This document shows, piece after piece, positions 35,026 to 43,703 of a stretch of DNA of 64,000 bases. The position numbers were made by a program, and so were the translations under genes. Numbering within the stretch: position 1 is the stretch's first letter; every line of letters begins with the position of its first letter. Source of the DNA: Klebsiella quasivariicola (GTDB lineage: Bacteria; Pseudomonadota; Gammaproteobacteria; Enterobacterales; Enterobacteriaceae); NCBI RefSeq assembly GCF_002269255.1, contig NZ_CP022823.1:4030001-4094000 (forward strand), in the 5' to 3' direction. The notes below the pieces were generated by a model that was not told the origin of the DNA, searched no databases, and saw only the letters and a program-made list of their open reading frames with translations.

Positions 35026-35835
35026 ATGCAATCTCAGGAATCAGAAGCGCTACAGGCCCGCTACCGCCTGGCCTGCGAGCTGGCGAAAGCGGGGGCTGAG
35101 CTGGCGTTTGAATTCTATCAACAGCGCGAGGCGCTGACCGTCGACCATAAAGGCGATGACCTGCAGGATGTGGTCAGCGTGGCCGACAAACGGGTGGAGG
35201 CCTTTGTCAAACAGCGCATCCAGAGCGCGTTTCCGGAGGATGGCTTTCTCGGCGAAGAGAGCGGCACTCGCCTGCCCGACGCCCGGGTGCTGTGGGTGGT
35301 CGACCCCATCGATGGCACCAGCTGTTTCCTCAACGGCCTGCACACCTGGTGCCTGTCGCTGGCGATCGTCGCCGACGGCGAACCGGTCATCGGCGTGGTC
35401 TACGACCCCAACCATCGCGAGTTGTTTCATGCCCTGCGGGGCCACGGCGCCTGGCTCAACGACGCCCCGATCCGTCCGCACCCTGCGGCGACGGTCAAAG
35501 AGGGCGTGATGGGCGTTGGCACCTCGCATCGCGTCACCCCGGCGGACTTTCTGCCGTTTCTGCAGGCGCTGCTCAGCGACGGCGGCATGTTTATCCGCAA
35601 CGGCTCCGGGGCGCTGATGAGCGCCTGGGCGGCGGCGGGCCGGTTGATTGGCTACTACGAGCCGCACATGAACCCGTGGGACGCCCTGCCAGGGCTGGTG
35701 CTGATGCGCGAAGCGGGCGGCGCCAGCAACGATTTTCTGGCGCAGGAGGGGATCCAGCGCGGCAATCCGCTGCTGCTGGCCAGCCAGACGCTCTACCCGC
35801 AGCTGAAAAAGATGATCCCCCAACCCTTACTTTAA
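35026..35835 (+). CDS. Inositol-monophosphatase-family phosphatase
   Basis: A 269-residue IMPase/SuhB-like enzyme. Metal-binding motifs are present: GEESG, VDPIDGTSCF (DPIDGT) and NPWDALPGLVLMREAGG. A GGGAG ribosome site stands before the ATG at 35026. It is the first gene of a unit with an organophosphate transporter and a phytase, behind a LacI-type operator. Dephosphorylation of imported myo-inositol phosphate is the simplest reading. Histidinol phosphate or sugar phosphates remain possible. Confidence 0.83.
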   Translation: MQSQESEALQARYRLACELAKAGAELAFEFYQQREALTVDHKGDDLQDVVSVADKRVEAFVKQRIQSAFPEDGFLGEESGTRLPDARVLWVVDPIDGTSCFLNGLHTWCLSLAIVADGEPVIGVVYDPNHRELFHALRGHGAWLNDAPIRPHPAATVKEGVMGVGTSHRVTPADFLPFLQALLSDGGMFIRNGSGALMSAWAAAGRLIGYYEPHMNPWDALPGLVLMREAGGASNDFLAQEGIQRGNPLLLASQTLYPQLKKMIPQPLL

Positions 35836-35945
35836 CCCTTACGGGTCAGGCTATCTCTGATTATGTACTCTACACAGTAACGATAACTTCACTCACGGAC
35901 GAACCACATCAATCAGTCACGCCTCCGACCTGCGGAGAACCACCT

Positions 35946-37304
35946 ATGTCTGGAATTATCGCTTTTTTCCGGGCGTCGCCGCCGAAAGCGGGCGCCGCGT
36001 TTGATGAACACCGTTTTCGCCGGGTGCGCTGGCAGACTTTTATCGCCATGACCCTGGCCTACGTCACCTTTTACGTCTGCCGGTTATCGTTCACCGTCGC
36101 CAAAAGCGCGCTGGTAGAGCTGGGGATCACCCCGACGGAGCTGGGCATGATCGGCTCCACCCTGTTCTTCAGCTACGCCATCGGCAAACTGGTCAACGGC
36201 TTTATCGCCGATCACGCGAACGTGGTGCGCTATATGAGCCTCGGTTTATTGCTCAGCGCCGGGATGAACCTGCTGATGGGGATGACCACTAACGCCCTGC
36301 TGCTGGCCATCTTCTGGGGGATCAACGGCTGGGCGCAGTCGATGGGCGTCGGCCCCTGCGCGGTCTCGCTGGCGCGCTGGTACGGCGTTAAGGAGCGCGG
36401 CACTTTCTATGGCATCTGGTCGACGGCGCATAATATCGGCGAGGCGGTGACCTATATGGTGATCGCCGCGGTGATCGCCGCCTTTGGCTGGCAGATGGGC
36501 TACCTGTCCACCGCCGCGCTCGGCGCCGCCGGGGTGGTGCTGCTGGTGCTGTTCATGCACGATTCGCCGCAGAGCAGCGGCTTTCCGTCCATCAACGTCA
36601 TCCGCGATGAACCGCAGGAGGAGGTCGAAGCCCGCGGCTCGGTGTTTAAAAACCAGCTGCTGGCGCTGCGCAACCCGGCGCTGTGGACCCTCGCCCTCGC
36701 CTCCGCCTTTATGTACATCGACCGCTACGCCGTCAACTCGTGGGGGATCTTCTTTCTCGAGCAGGATAAAGCCTATTCCACGCTGGAGGCGTCCGGGATT
36801 ATCGGCGTCAACGCCATCGCCGGCATCGCCGGGACCATCATCGCCGGTATGCTCTCCGACCGCTTTTTTCCACGCAACCGCAGCGTGATGGCCGGGTTTA
36901 TCAGCCTGCTGAACACCGCCGGCTTCGCCCTGATGCTCTGGTCGCCGCACAATTATTACACTGATATTCTGGCGATGATTATCTTCGGGGCCACCATTGG
37001 CGCCCTGACCTGCTTCCTCGGCGGGCTGATCGCCGTCGATATCTCCTCGCGCAAAGCCGCCGGGGCCGCGCTCGGCACCATCGGCATCGCCAGCTACGCC
37101 GGGGCCGGCCTGGGCGAGTTTCTCACCGGGATCATTATTGATAAAACGGCGATCCTCGAGAACGGCAAAACGCTGTATGATTTCAGCACGCTGGCGCTGT
37201 TCTGGGTGGGTACCGGTCTGGGTTCCGCGCTACTCTGTTTTACCACTGCCGCCATCGTCGCCCGGCGCCATGCCGTCGAACGGCAGACCTCGTTCTCCTC
37301 ATAA
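35946..37304 (+). CDS. Organophosphate:phosphate antiporter-family MFS transporter
   Basis: A 452-residue, twelve-helix MFS protein of the UhpT/GlpT/PgtP type. MTLAYVTFYVCRLSFTVAKS, GMIGSTLFFSYAIGKLVNGF and the loop arginines are typical of the family. The start is the ATG at 35946; the longer open frame to its left is antisense-like sequence inside the phosphatase gene and is not a fusion. These carriers swap a phosphorylated sugar or polyol for inorganic phosphate. Its neighbours suggest inositol phosphate as cargo. Confidence 0.85.
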   Translation: MSGIIAFFRASPPKAGAAFDEHRFRRVRWQTFIAMTLAYVTFYVCRLSFTVAKSALVELGITPTELGMIGSTLFFSYAIGKLVNGFIADHANVVRYMSLGLLLSAGMNLLMGMTTNALLLAIFWGINGWAQSMGVGPCAVSLARWYGVKERGTFYGIWSTAHNIGEAVTYMVIAAVIAAFGWQMGYLSTAALGAAGVVLLVLFMHDSPQSSGFPSINVIRDEPQEEVEARGSVFKNQLLALRNPALWTLALASAFMYIDRYAVNSWGIFFLEQDKAYSTLEASGIIGVNAIAGIAGTIIAGMLSDRFFPRNRSVMAGFISLLNTAGFALMLWSPHNYYTDILAMIIFGATIGALTCFLGGLIAVDISSRKAAGAALGTIGIASYAGAGLGEFLTGIIIDKTAILENGKTLYDFSTLALFWVGTGLGSALLCFTTAAIVARRHAVERQTSFSS

Positions 37305-37329
37305 CCGATTAACGAATAAGGAAGAAGAT

Positions 37330-38598
37330 ATGATGCCTGCAAGACATCAGGGGCTGTTACGCCTGTTTATCGCCTGCGCGCTGCCGCTGCTGGCGCTGCA
37401 ATCTGCCGTCGCCGCGGACTGGCAACTGGAGAAAGTGGTCGAGCTCAGCCGCCACGGTATCCGCCCGCCGACGGCCGGCAACCGGGAAGCCATCGAGGCC
37501 GCCACCGGACGACCGTGGACCGAGTGGACCACCCATGACGGCGAGCTCACCGGCCATGGCTATGCCGCCGTGGTTAACAAAGGACGTGAGGAAGGCCAGC
37601 ACTATCGCCAGCTCGGCCTGCTGCAGGCGGGATGCCCGACGGCGGAGTCGATTTACGTGCGCGCCAGCCCGCTGCAGCGGACGCGAGCGACCGCCCAGGC
37701 GCTGGTGGATGGCGCCTTTCCGGGCTGCGGCGTCGCTATCCATTACGTCAGCGGGGACGCCGATCCCCTGTTTCAGACCGACAAGTTCGCCGCCACGCAA
37801 ACCGACCCCGCCCGCCAGCTGGCGGCGGTGAAAGAGAAGGCCGGGGATCTGGCGCAGCGTCGGCAGGGGCTGGCGCCGACTATCCAATTATTGAAACAGG
37901 CGGTTTGTCAGGCCGATAAACCCTGCCCGATCTTCGACACCCCGTGGCAGGTCGAGCAGAGCAAAAGCGGAAAGACCACCATTAGCGGACTGAGCGTGAT
38001 GGCCAATATGGTGGAGACGCTGCGTCTCGGCTGGAGTGAAAACCTGCCTCTCAGCCAGCTGGCGTGGGGCAAGATCACCCGGGCCAGGCAGATCACCGCC
38101 CTGCTGCCGCTGTTAACGGAAAACTACGATCTGAGCAACGATGTGTTGTATACCGCGCAAAAACGCGGGTCGGTGCTGCTCAACGCTATGCTCGATGGCG
38201 TCAAACCGGAGGCGAATCCGAACGTACGCTGGCTGCTGCTGGTGGCCCATGACACCAATATCGCCATGGTGCGCACGCTGATGAACTTTAGCTGGCAGCT
38301 GCCGGGCTACAGCCGGGGAAATATCCCGCCGGGCAGTAGCCTGGTGCTGGAGCGCTGGCGCAATGCGAAGAGCGGGGAACGCTATCTGCGGGTCTATTTC
38401 CAGGCGCAAGGCCTCGACGACCTGCGTCGTCTGCAGACGCCGGACGCGCAGCACCCGATGCTGCGTCAGGAGTGGCGTCAGCCGGGCTGCCGTCAGACCG
38501 ACGTCGGTACGCTGTGTCCCTTCCAGGCGGCTATTACCGCCCTCGGTCAGCGTATCGACCGGCCGTCCGCCCCCACGATAACGATGGTTCTGCCGTAG
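37330..38598 (+). CDS. phyK: PhyK-type phytase, histidine acid phosphatase
   Basis: A 422-residue periplasmic enzyme with a signal peptide ending near QSAVAA. The histidine acid phosphatase motif RHGIRPP begins at Arg41 (nucleophile His42) and the proton-donor motif AHDTN is near residue 305. The sequence is nearly identical to the Klebsiella phytase PhyK as I remember it. Cysteines suit disulfides. It removes phosphates from myo-inositol hexakisphosphate stepwise. AAGGAAG precedes the paired ATGs at 37330 and 37333. Confidence 0.9.
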   Translation: MMPARHQGLLRLFIACALPLLALQSAVAADWQLEKVVELSRHGIRPPTAGNREAIEAATGRPWTEWTTHDGELTGHGYAAVVNKGREEGQHYRQLGLLQAGCPTAESIYVRASPLQRTRATAQALVDGAFPGCGVAIHYVSGDADPLFQTDKFAATQTDPARQLAAVKEKAGDLAQRRQGLAPTIQLLKQAVCQADKPCPIFDTPWQVEQSKSGKTTISGLSVMANMVETLRLGWSENLPLSQLAWGKITRARQITALLPLLTENYDLSNDVLYTAQKRGSVLLNAMLDGVKPEANPNVRWLLLVAHDTNIAMVRTLMNFSWQLPGYSRGNIPPGSSLVLERWRNAKSGERYLRVYFQAQGLDDLRRLQTPDAQHPMLRQEWRQPGCRQTDVGTLCPFQAAITALGQRIDRPSAPTITMVLP

Positions 38599-38647
38599 CG
38601 GCGCGGGCCCGGGAAAGCCGTTTTTTCCAGGCCCGGCACGGTGTCTG

Positions 38648-39676
38648 CTATCCGTTGTCCGGCGCAAACGCCCCTGCGGCGACCTGCGCCGGGGTGACCA
38701 GCCCGCTGTCCAGCACCCAGCCGCTTATCAGCCCAGCAGGCGTGACGTCGAACGCCGGATTGTAAACGGCAGCCCCCGTCGGCGCCCACTGTACCGCGCC
38801 GAAGCTGCCCGCCACCCCGGTCACTTCCGCCGCGGCGCGCTGCTCAATGGGGATCGCCGCGCCGTTCGGGCAATAGCGGTCGAGGGTAGTCTGCGGGGCA
38901 GCGACGTAAAACGGGATCTGGTGATAATGGGCCAAAACCGCCAGAGAGTAGGTGCCGATTTTATTCGCCACGTCGCCGTTGGCAGCGATACGGTCGGCGC
39001 CGACCCACACCGCATCCACCTGCCCCTGAGCCATCAGGCTGGCGGCCATTGAATCGGTGATCAGCTGATAGGGCACGCCCAGCTCGCCCAGCTCCCAGGC
39101 GGTTAAACGTCCGCCCTGCAGCAGCGGCCGGGTTTCATCGACCCACACGTTGGTCACTTTTCCCTGCCGGTGCGCCAGCGCGATAACCCCCAGGGCGGTT
39201 CCCACCCCGGCGGTCGCCAGGCCACCGGTGTTGCAGTGGGTCAGCAAACGGCTGGCGGGCCGCACCAGCGCACTGCCCGCCTCAGCGATGCGGTCGCACA
39301 GTTGTTTGTCCTCTTCGACCAGACGCAAAGCTTCCGCTTCCAGCGCCTGCGGGTAATCTTCCCGGGCCAGCGCTTGCTTCATGCGATCCAGATTATTCAT
39401 CAGGTTGACCGCCGTCGGCCGCGCCGCGCGCAGCGTCTCCAGCGCCTGCTGGAGTTCATCCCGGTTCAGGCCGCGCTGGGCCAGCAGAGCCAGCAGCAGG
39501 CTGGCGGACAGGCCAATCAGCGGCGCGCCGCGCACCCGCAGGGCATGAATATGGTCCACCAGCAGCGCAACGTTATCCGCCGCCAGCCAGCGTTTTTCCT
39601 GCGGCAAGGCCTGCTGGTCGAGAATAAAAAGCTGATTTTCACTCACCCGCAGGCTGGTGGTCTGTATTGTCTGCAT
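38648..39676 (-). CDS. mtnA: MtnA, methylthioribose-1-phosphate isomerase
   Basis: A 342-residue eIF2B-like isomerase. The catalytic Cys148 (THCNTGGLATAG) and Asp228 (WVGADRIAANGD) are both present. It converts methylthioribose-1-phosphate, made by MtnK, to methylthioribulose-1-phosphate, the MtnB substrate. It diverges from mtnK across a MetJ operator. It converges on the phytase gene, with about 50 bases between that can form a GC-rich hairpin. Confidence 0.96.
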   Translation of the reverse strand: MQTIQTTSLRVSENQLFILDQQALPQEKRWLAADNVALLVDHIHALRVRGAPLIGLSASLLLALLAQRGLNRDELQQALETLRAARPTAVNLMNNLDRMKQALAREDYPQALEAEALRLVEEDKQLCDRIAEAGSALVRPASRLLTHCNTGGLATAGVGTALGVIALAHRQGKVTNVWVDETRPLLQGGRLTAWELGELGVPYQLITDSMAASLMAQGQVDAVWVGADRIAANGDVANKIGTYSLAVLAHYHQIPFYVAAPQTTLDRYCPNGAAIPIEQRAAAEVTGVAGSFGAVQWAPTGAAVYNPAFDVTPAGLISGWVLDSGLVTPAQVAAGAFAPDNG

Positions 39677-39728
39677 GTCGTTAAATCCCTGTTGCGTTGT
39701 TGTATCACATTGTGTCAGGATGGAATCC

Positions 39729-39752
39729 AGAAGTATAGACGTCTGAACGGCT
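39729..39752. promoter_or_regulatory. MetJ operator between mtnA and mtnK
   Basis: AGAAGTAT at 39729, the exact consensus AGACGTCT at 39737 and GAACGGCT at 39745 stand in register with eight-base steps. The site lies 53 bases from mtnA and 26 bases from mtnK, so one operator can repress both. Confidence 0.8.
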
Positions 39753-39777
39753 TAATCAGAATTCGAGGATCGAGGCA

Positions 39778-40977
39778 ATGTCGCAATACCATACCTTCAC
39801 CGCCCACGATGCCGTGGCTTACGCGCAGCAGTTCGCCGGCATCGACAACCCATCTGAGCTGGTCAGCGCGCAGGAAGTGGGCGATGGCAACCTCAATCTG
39901 GTGTTTAAAGTGTTCGATCGCCAGGGCGTCAGCCGGGCGATCGTCAAACAGGCCCTGCCCTACGTGCGCTGCGTCGGCGAATCCTGGCCGCTGACCCTCG
40001 ACCGCGCCCGTCTGGAAGCGCAGACCCTGGTCGCCCACTATCAGCACAGCCCGCAGCACACGGTAAAAATCCATCACTTTGATCCTGAGCTGGCGGTGAT
40101 GGTGATGGAAGATCTTTCCGACCACCGCATCTGGCGCGGGGAGCTTATCGCTAACGTCTACTACCCGCAGGCGGCCCGCCAGCTTGGCGACTATCTGGCG
40201 CAGGTACTGTTTCACACCAGCGATTTCTATCTCCATCCCCATGAGAAAAAGGCGCAGGTGGCGCAGTTTAGTAACCCGGCGATGTGCGAGATCACCGAGG
40301 ATCTGTTCTTTAACGACCCGTATCAGATCCACGAGCGCAATAACTACCCGGCGGAGCTGGAGGCCGATGTTGCCGCCCTGCGCGACGACGCCCAGCTTAA
40401 GCTGGCGGTGGCGGCGCTGAAGCACCGTTTCTTTGCCCATGCGGAAGCGCTGCTGCACGGCGATATCCACAGCGGGTCGATCTTCGTTGCCGAAGGCAGC
40501 CTGAAGGCCATCGACGCCGAGTTCGGCTATTTCGGCCCCATTGGTTTCGATGTCGGCACCGCCATCGGCAACCTGCTGCTTAACTACTGCGGCCTGCCGG
40601 GCCAGCTCGGTATTCGCGACGCCGCCGCCGCGCGCGAACAGCGGCTGAACGATATCCACCAGCTGTGGACCACCTTCGCCGAACGCTTCCAGGCGCTGGC
40701 GGCGGAGAAAACCCGCGACGCGGCGCTGGCTTACCCCGGCTACGCCTCCGCCTTTCTGAAGAAAGTCTGGGCCGACGCGGTTGGCTTCTGCGGCAGCGAA
40801 CTGATCCGCCGCAGCGTCGGGCTGTCGCACGTCGCGGATATCGACACTATCCAGGACGACGCCATGCGTCATGAATGCCTGCGCCACGCCATTACCCTCG
40901 GCAAAGCGCTGATTGTGCTGGCCGAGCGTATCGACAGCGTCGACGAGCTGCTGGCGCGGGTACGCCAGTACAGCTGA
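39778..40977 (+). CDS. mtnK: MtnK, 5-methylthioribose kinase
   Basis: A 399-residue kinase of the aminoglycoside-phosphotransferase fold. The catalytic loop is LLHGDIHSGSIFV and the metal-binding step is AIDAEFGYFGPIGFDVG. It phosphorylates methylthioribose from the spent polyamine/autoinducer precursor methylthioadenosine. Klebsiella can take up and use methylthioribose as a methionine source through this enzyme. The gene following it is on the other strand after a repeat cluster. Confidence 0.96.
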   Translation: MSQYHTFTAHDAVAYAQQFAGIDNPSELVSAQEVGDGNLNLVFKVFDRQGVSRAIVKQALPYVRCVGESWPLTLDRARLEAQTLVAHYQHSPQHTVKIHHFDPELAVMVMEDLSDHRIWRGELIANVYYPQAARQLGDYLAQVLFHTSDFYLHPHEKKAQVAQFSNPAMCEITEDLFFNDPYQIHERNNYPAELEADVAALRDDAQLKLAVAALKHRFFAHAEALLHGDIHSGSIFVAEGSLKAIDAEFGYFGPIGFDVGTAIGNLLLNYCGLPGQLGIRDAAAAREQRLNDIHQLWTTFAERFQALAAEKTRDAALAYPGYASAFLKKVWADAVGFCGSELIRRSVGLSHVADIDTIQDDAMRHECLRHAITLGKALIVLAERIDSVDELLARVRQYS

Positions 40978-40991
40978 GTGCGGCCTGTTTT

Positions 40992-41121
40992 CCCTCACCC
41001 CGGCCCTCTCCCATAGGGAGAGGGAGCAAAACCTAAAAAAGGCCATTGTCATTGCCTTTTTGCGTTTACCTTGCCCTCACCTCGGCCCTCTGCCACAGGG
41101 AGAGGGAGCAAAGCCTAAAAA
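40992..41121. repeat. Two copies of a CCCTCACC...GAGAGGG palindromic repeat
   Basis: The copies are at 40992-41034 and 41073-41121. Each begins CCCTCACC, has a CTCTCCC/GGGAGAG-type hairpin and ends GGGAGCAAARCCTAAAAA. The first is also a plausible mtnK terminator. A third partial copy of the left end (GTTTACCTTACCCTCACCCC) is at about 41261-41282. Confidence 0.75.
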
Positions 41122-41137
41122 GTGCAATCTTCTGGGA

Positions 41138-41240
41138 TTGCCCGGCGGCGCTGCGCTTGCGCGGGCCTACAGATAACCGCATAACGCTTTGATGTTGCAG
41201 TCTTTCGTAGGCCGGGTAAGGCGAAAGCCGCCACCCGGCA
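41138..41240. repeat. Pair of REP-type elements
   Basis: One arm is at 41138-41170 (GCCCGGCGGCGCTGCGCTTGC then GGGCCTAC, in two parts). The other is at 41206-41240 (GTAGGCCGGGTAAGGCG then the GCC-rich complement). They are oppositely oriented GTAGGCC-type repeats, as in a BIME. No gene lies in the 297-base gap between mtnK and the next gene. Confidence 0.72.
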
Positions 41241-41274
41241 GACATGCGAGCACAATTTTGCGTTTACCTTACCC

Positions 41275-42516
41275 TCACCCCAGATACTCAATCACCGACA
41301 GCCCGCCGTTGTAATCGGTGCTGTAGATAATGCCCTGCGCATCGACAAACACATCGCAGGACTGGATCACCCGCGGCCGGCCGGGACGGGTATCCATCAT
41401 TCTCTCAGGCGCCGCCGGCACCAGCGCCCCGGTCTCCAGCGGACGATACGGGTTGGAAATATCGTATGCCCGCACGCCAGCATTCTGATAAGTGGCGAAG
41501 ATAAGCGTCGAGCTGACAAAGCTGCCGGGACGGTTCTCATGCAGGTTGTGCGGGCCAAAATGCGCCCCTTTCGCCACATAATCCGCTTCGTCCGGCTGCG
41601 GGAAGGTGGCGATGCTCACCGGGTTTGACGGCTCGCGGATATCAAACAGCCAGATCAGCTTCTCGCCGTCCTCCTGGTTGTCAAGCACCGCTTCATCCAG
41701 CACCACCAGCAGATCGCGATCCGGTAGCGGCAGCGCGGTATGCGTTCCGCCGCCGAACGGCGGGCTCCAGTTGCGATGGCTAATCAGCCTCGGCTGGGTA
41801 CGATCTTTGACATCCAGCAGCGTCAGGCCGCCGTCGCGCCAGCTGCCGTAGGCGGTATCCCCGGCAATAATGGCGTGATGCAGCGCATAGCGTTTGCCCT
41901 GCGGCCAGTCCGGTGTTTCACCGCCCGCCTGGTGCATCCCCGGCAGCCACCAGCGCCCGGCCACTTCGGGCTTACGCGGGTCGGCCAGATCGATGGTCAG
42001 GAAGATGTAGTCGGTAAAACCGTCAATCAGCGCGGACACATATGCCCAGCGCCCGCCGACGTACCAGATGCGGTGAATACCGATGCCGTTAAGCGACAGG
42101 AAACTGATTTCCCGCGGCTGCGCGGGCGTGGAAATATCAAAGATGCGCAGCCCGGCGCTCCAGCCTTTGTCCTGCACATCGCTGACCGTGTCGCCCACCG
42201 AGCGGGTGTAGTAGACTTTCTCATCAGCAAAACGGGCGTCGGCAAACAGATCCCGGGCGTTGATCACCAGCAGCAGATCGTCATGCGCCTGCAGATGCAC
42301 GTTCCAGGTGCCCGGCGGCGCGGCAATATAGTTGACGGTGGTGGGCCGGGTCGGATCGCGAACATCGACCACGGAGAAGCCCTGCGACACCATATGGCCG
42401 ATATAGGCGAATCCGCGATGCACCATCAGCTGCACGCCGTCCGGACGACCGCCCTGATCGCTATGGCCAATCAGCCGCATATTGCGGCTGTATTCGGGGG
42501 AAGGTAATGCTGACAT
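41275..42516 (-). CDS. LVIVD-repeat beta-propeller protein, function unknown
   Basis: A 413-residue protein made of repeats of the LVIVD kind (GFSVVDVRDPTRPTTV, LRIFDISTPAQPREI, LTLLDVKDRTQPRLI, VRAYDISNPYRPLE), which predict a beta-propeller. There is no evident signal peptide, so it is probably cytoplasmic. Many His and Asp residues (HHAIIAGDTAYG, HFGPHNLHENR) could bind a metal. It follows the binding-protein gene of the MetJ-linked ABC operon after a 100-base gap with a palindromic repeat. I do not recognise a defined activity; a lactonase or isomerase is a guess. Confidence 0.75.
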   Translation of the reverse strand: MSALPSPEYSRNMRLIGHSDQGGRPDGVQLMVHRGFAYIGHMVSQGFSVVDVRDPTRPTTVNYIAAPPGTWNVHLQAHDDLLLVINARDLFADARFADEKVYYTRSVGDTVSDVQDKGWSAGLRIFDISTPAQPREISFLSLNGIGIHRIWYVGGRWAYVSALIDGFTDYIFLTIDLADPRKPEVAGRWWLPGMHQAGGETPDWPQGKRYALHHAIIAGDTAYGSWRDGGLTLLDVKDRTQPRLISHRNWSPPFGGGTHTALPLPDRDLLVVLDEAVLDNQEDGEKLIWLFDIREPSNPVSIATFPQPDEADYVAKGAHFGPHNLHENRPGSFVSSTLIFATYQNAGVRAYDISNPYRPLETGALVPAAPERMMDTRPGRPRVIQSCDVFVDAQGIIYSTDYNGGLSVIEYLG

Positions 42517-42548
42517 AGGGGATCCCTTTCGCCCGGTGGCATGGTTTT

Positions 42549-42584
42549 CCCCCTCTCCCTGTGGGAGAGGGCCGGGGTGAGGGC
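42549..42584. repeat. Palindromic repeat, inverted copy
   Basis: CCCTCTCCCTGTGGGAGAGGG followed by CCGGGGTGAGGG (in two parts) is the reverse orientation of the repeat near 41000. It lies between two genes of the same strand and may act as a processing or termination hairpin. Confidence 0.7.
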
Positions 42585-42618
42585 ACCAGGCCGCCCCCCA
42601 CCGCCACCCGGCTTGATT

Positions 42619-43683
42619 TTATTTGTTTTTCGCTTCCAGCGTCGCGAACCACGGCGCGATAAAGTCTTCGGTCTGGCCCCAGCCAGGGATAATTTTCCCC
42701 AGCGACGCCACGTTCACCGCCCCCGGCTGGGCCGCCAGCAGCGCCTGCGGAATCGCCGCCGCCTTGAAGTCGTAGGTGGCTGGCGTCGGCTCGCCGGCGA
42801 TCTTATTGGCGATCAGCCGCACGTTGGTCGCGCCGATAAGCTTCGGGTCCACCGCCACGCTCACCTTCCATGGGCTGCCGGCTTCGCGCATCAGCTGCAG
42901 ATCCTGGTTGGAAATATCAATGCTGTAGAGTTTGATCTCGGTGCGGCCGTTTTCTTTCAGCGCTTTATAGGCCCCCTGGCTAAAGGCATCCCAGGTGCCC
43001 CAGATCGCGTCGATTTTCCCTTTCGGATACTTGGCGAGGATCGCCCCCACCTTGTTGGCAGTGTCGCCCTGCACATCGGATGACACGGCGCCGATCGACT
43101 CCAGCTCTTTAATCCCCGGATTTTGCTTCAGCAGCGTCTGGTAAGCCGCCTGACGGCGTTCCATCGGCGGGAAGCCCGCTACCCACAGCTTGACGATGTT
43201 GGCCTTGCCGTTGAAGTCTTTCACCAGTTGGCCAAAAGAGAGCTCGGTCAGTGACGCGTCATCCTGCTGGCTGACCGTCACCCCGGGGATCTCACCGCTC
43301 ACCGCGGTATCGAACACCGCCACTTTGATCCCGGCATCCACCGCCTTCTTCACCAGGGCGGTGGAATACGGGTCACGCCCCTGGGAGAGAATAATGCCAT
43401 CGTATTTCTGGCTGATGGCCTGGTTGACGAAGTCCTGGAATTTGGCGTCATCGCCGTTGCTCAGGAAGGTGCTGATTTTGAAACCGAGCTTTTTGCCTTC
43501 CTGCAGCGCCCCGGCGACAAACTGGGTGGTGTTATCGTCAGACCCCAGGTTGCGGATCACCGCAATACGGATCGGGCCGCTGTGCTCGGCAATCGCCGCC
43601 GGCACCGGCGTCGGGGCAGTCGCCAGCGCCGCCGTCGACTGCAGCAGACCCAGCGTCATCAGAGAGAGTGCGATCTTTTTCAT
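42619..43683 (-). CDS. Periplasmic sugar-binding protein of the MetJ-linked ABC transporter
   Basis: A 354-residue ribose-type binding protein with a signal peptide ending near STAALATA. YPKGKIDAIWGTWDAFS lines up with YPKGKLDAIHVACWDQPA in the other binding protein of this window, so the two share ancestry and perhaps ligand type. The order on the minus strand is ATPase, permease, binding protein, propeller protein. The ligand is unknown; a 5-modified ribose is proposed from context. Confidence 0.82.
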   Translation of the reverse strand: MKKIALSLMTLGLLQSTAALATAPTPVPAAIAEHSGPIRIAVIRNLGSDDNTTQFVAGALQEGKKLGFKISTFLSNGDDAKFQDFVNQAISQKYDGIILSQGRDPYSTALVKKAVDAGIKVAVFDTAVSGEIPGVTVSQQDDASLTELSFGQLVKDFNGKANIVKLWVAGFPPMERRQAAYQTLLKQNPGIKELESIGAVSSDVQGDTANKVGAILAKYPKGKIDAIWGTWDAFSQGAYKALKENGRTEIKLYSIDISNQDLQLMREAGSPWKVSVAVDPKLIGATNVRLIANKIAGEPTPATYDFKAAAIPQALLAAQPGAVNVASLGKIIPGWGQTEDFIAPWFATLEAKNK

Positions 43684-43703
43684 GCTGTTTACCCTGTAAA
43701 ATG

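Noticed and set aside
35292..37304. A single 670-codon open frame covering the phosphatase gene and the MFS transporter
   Set aside because: The first 218 codons are an out-of-frame reading of the phosphatase gene. The transporter has its own ATG at 35946 and a normal family length, so it is not a fusion.
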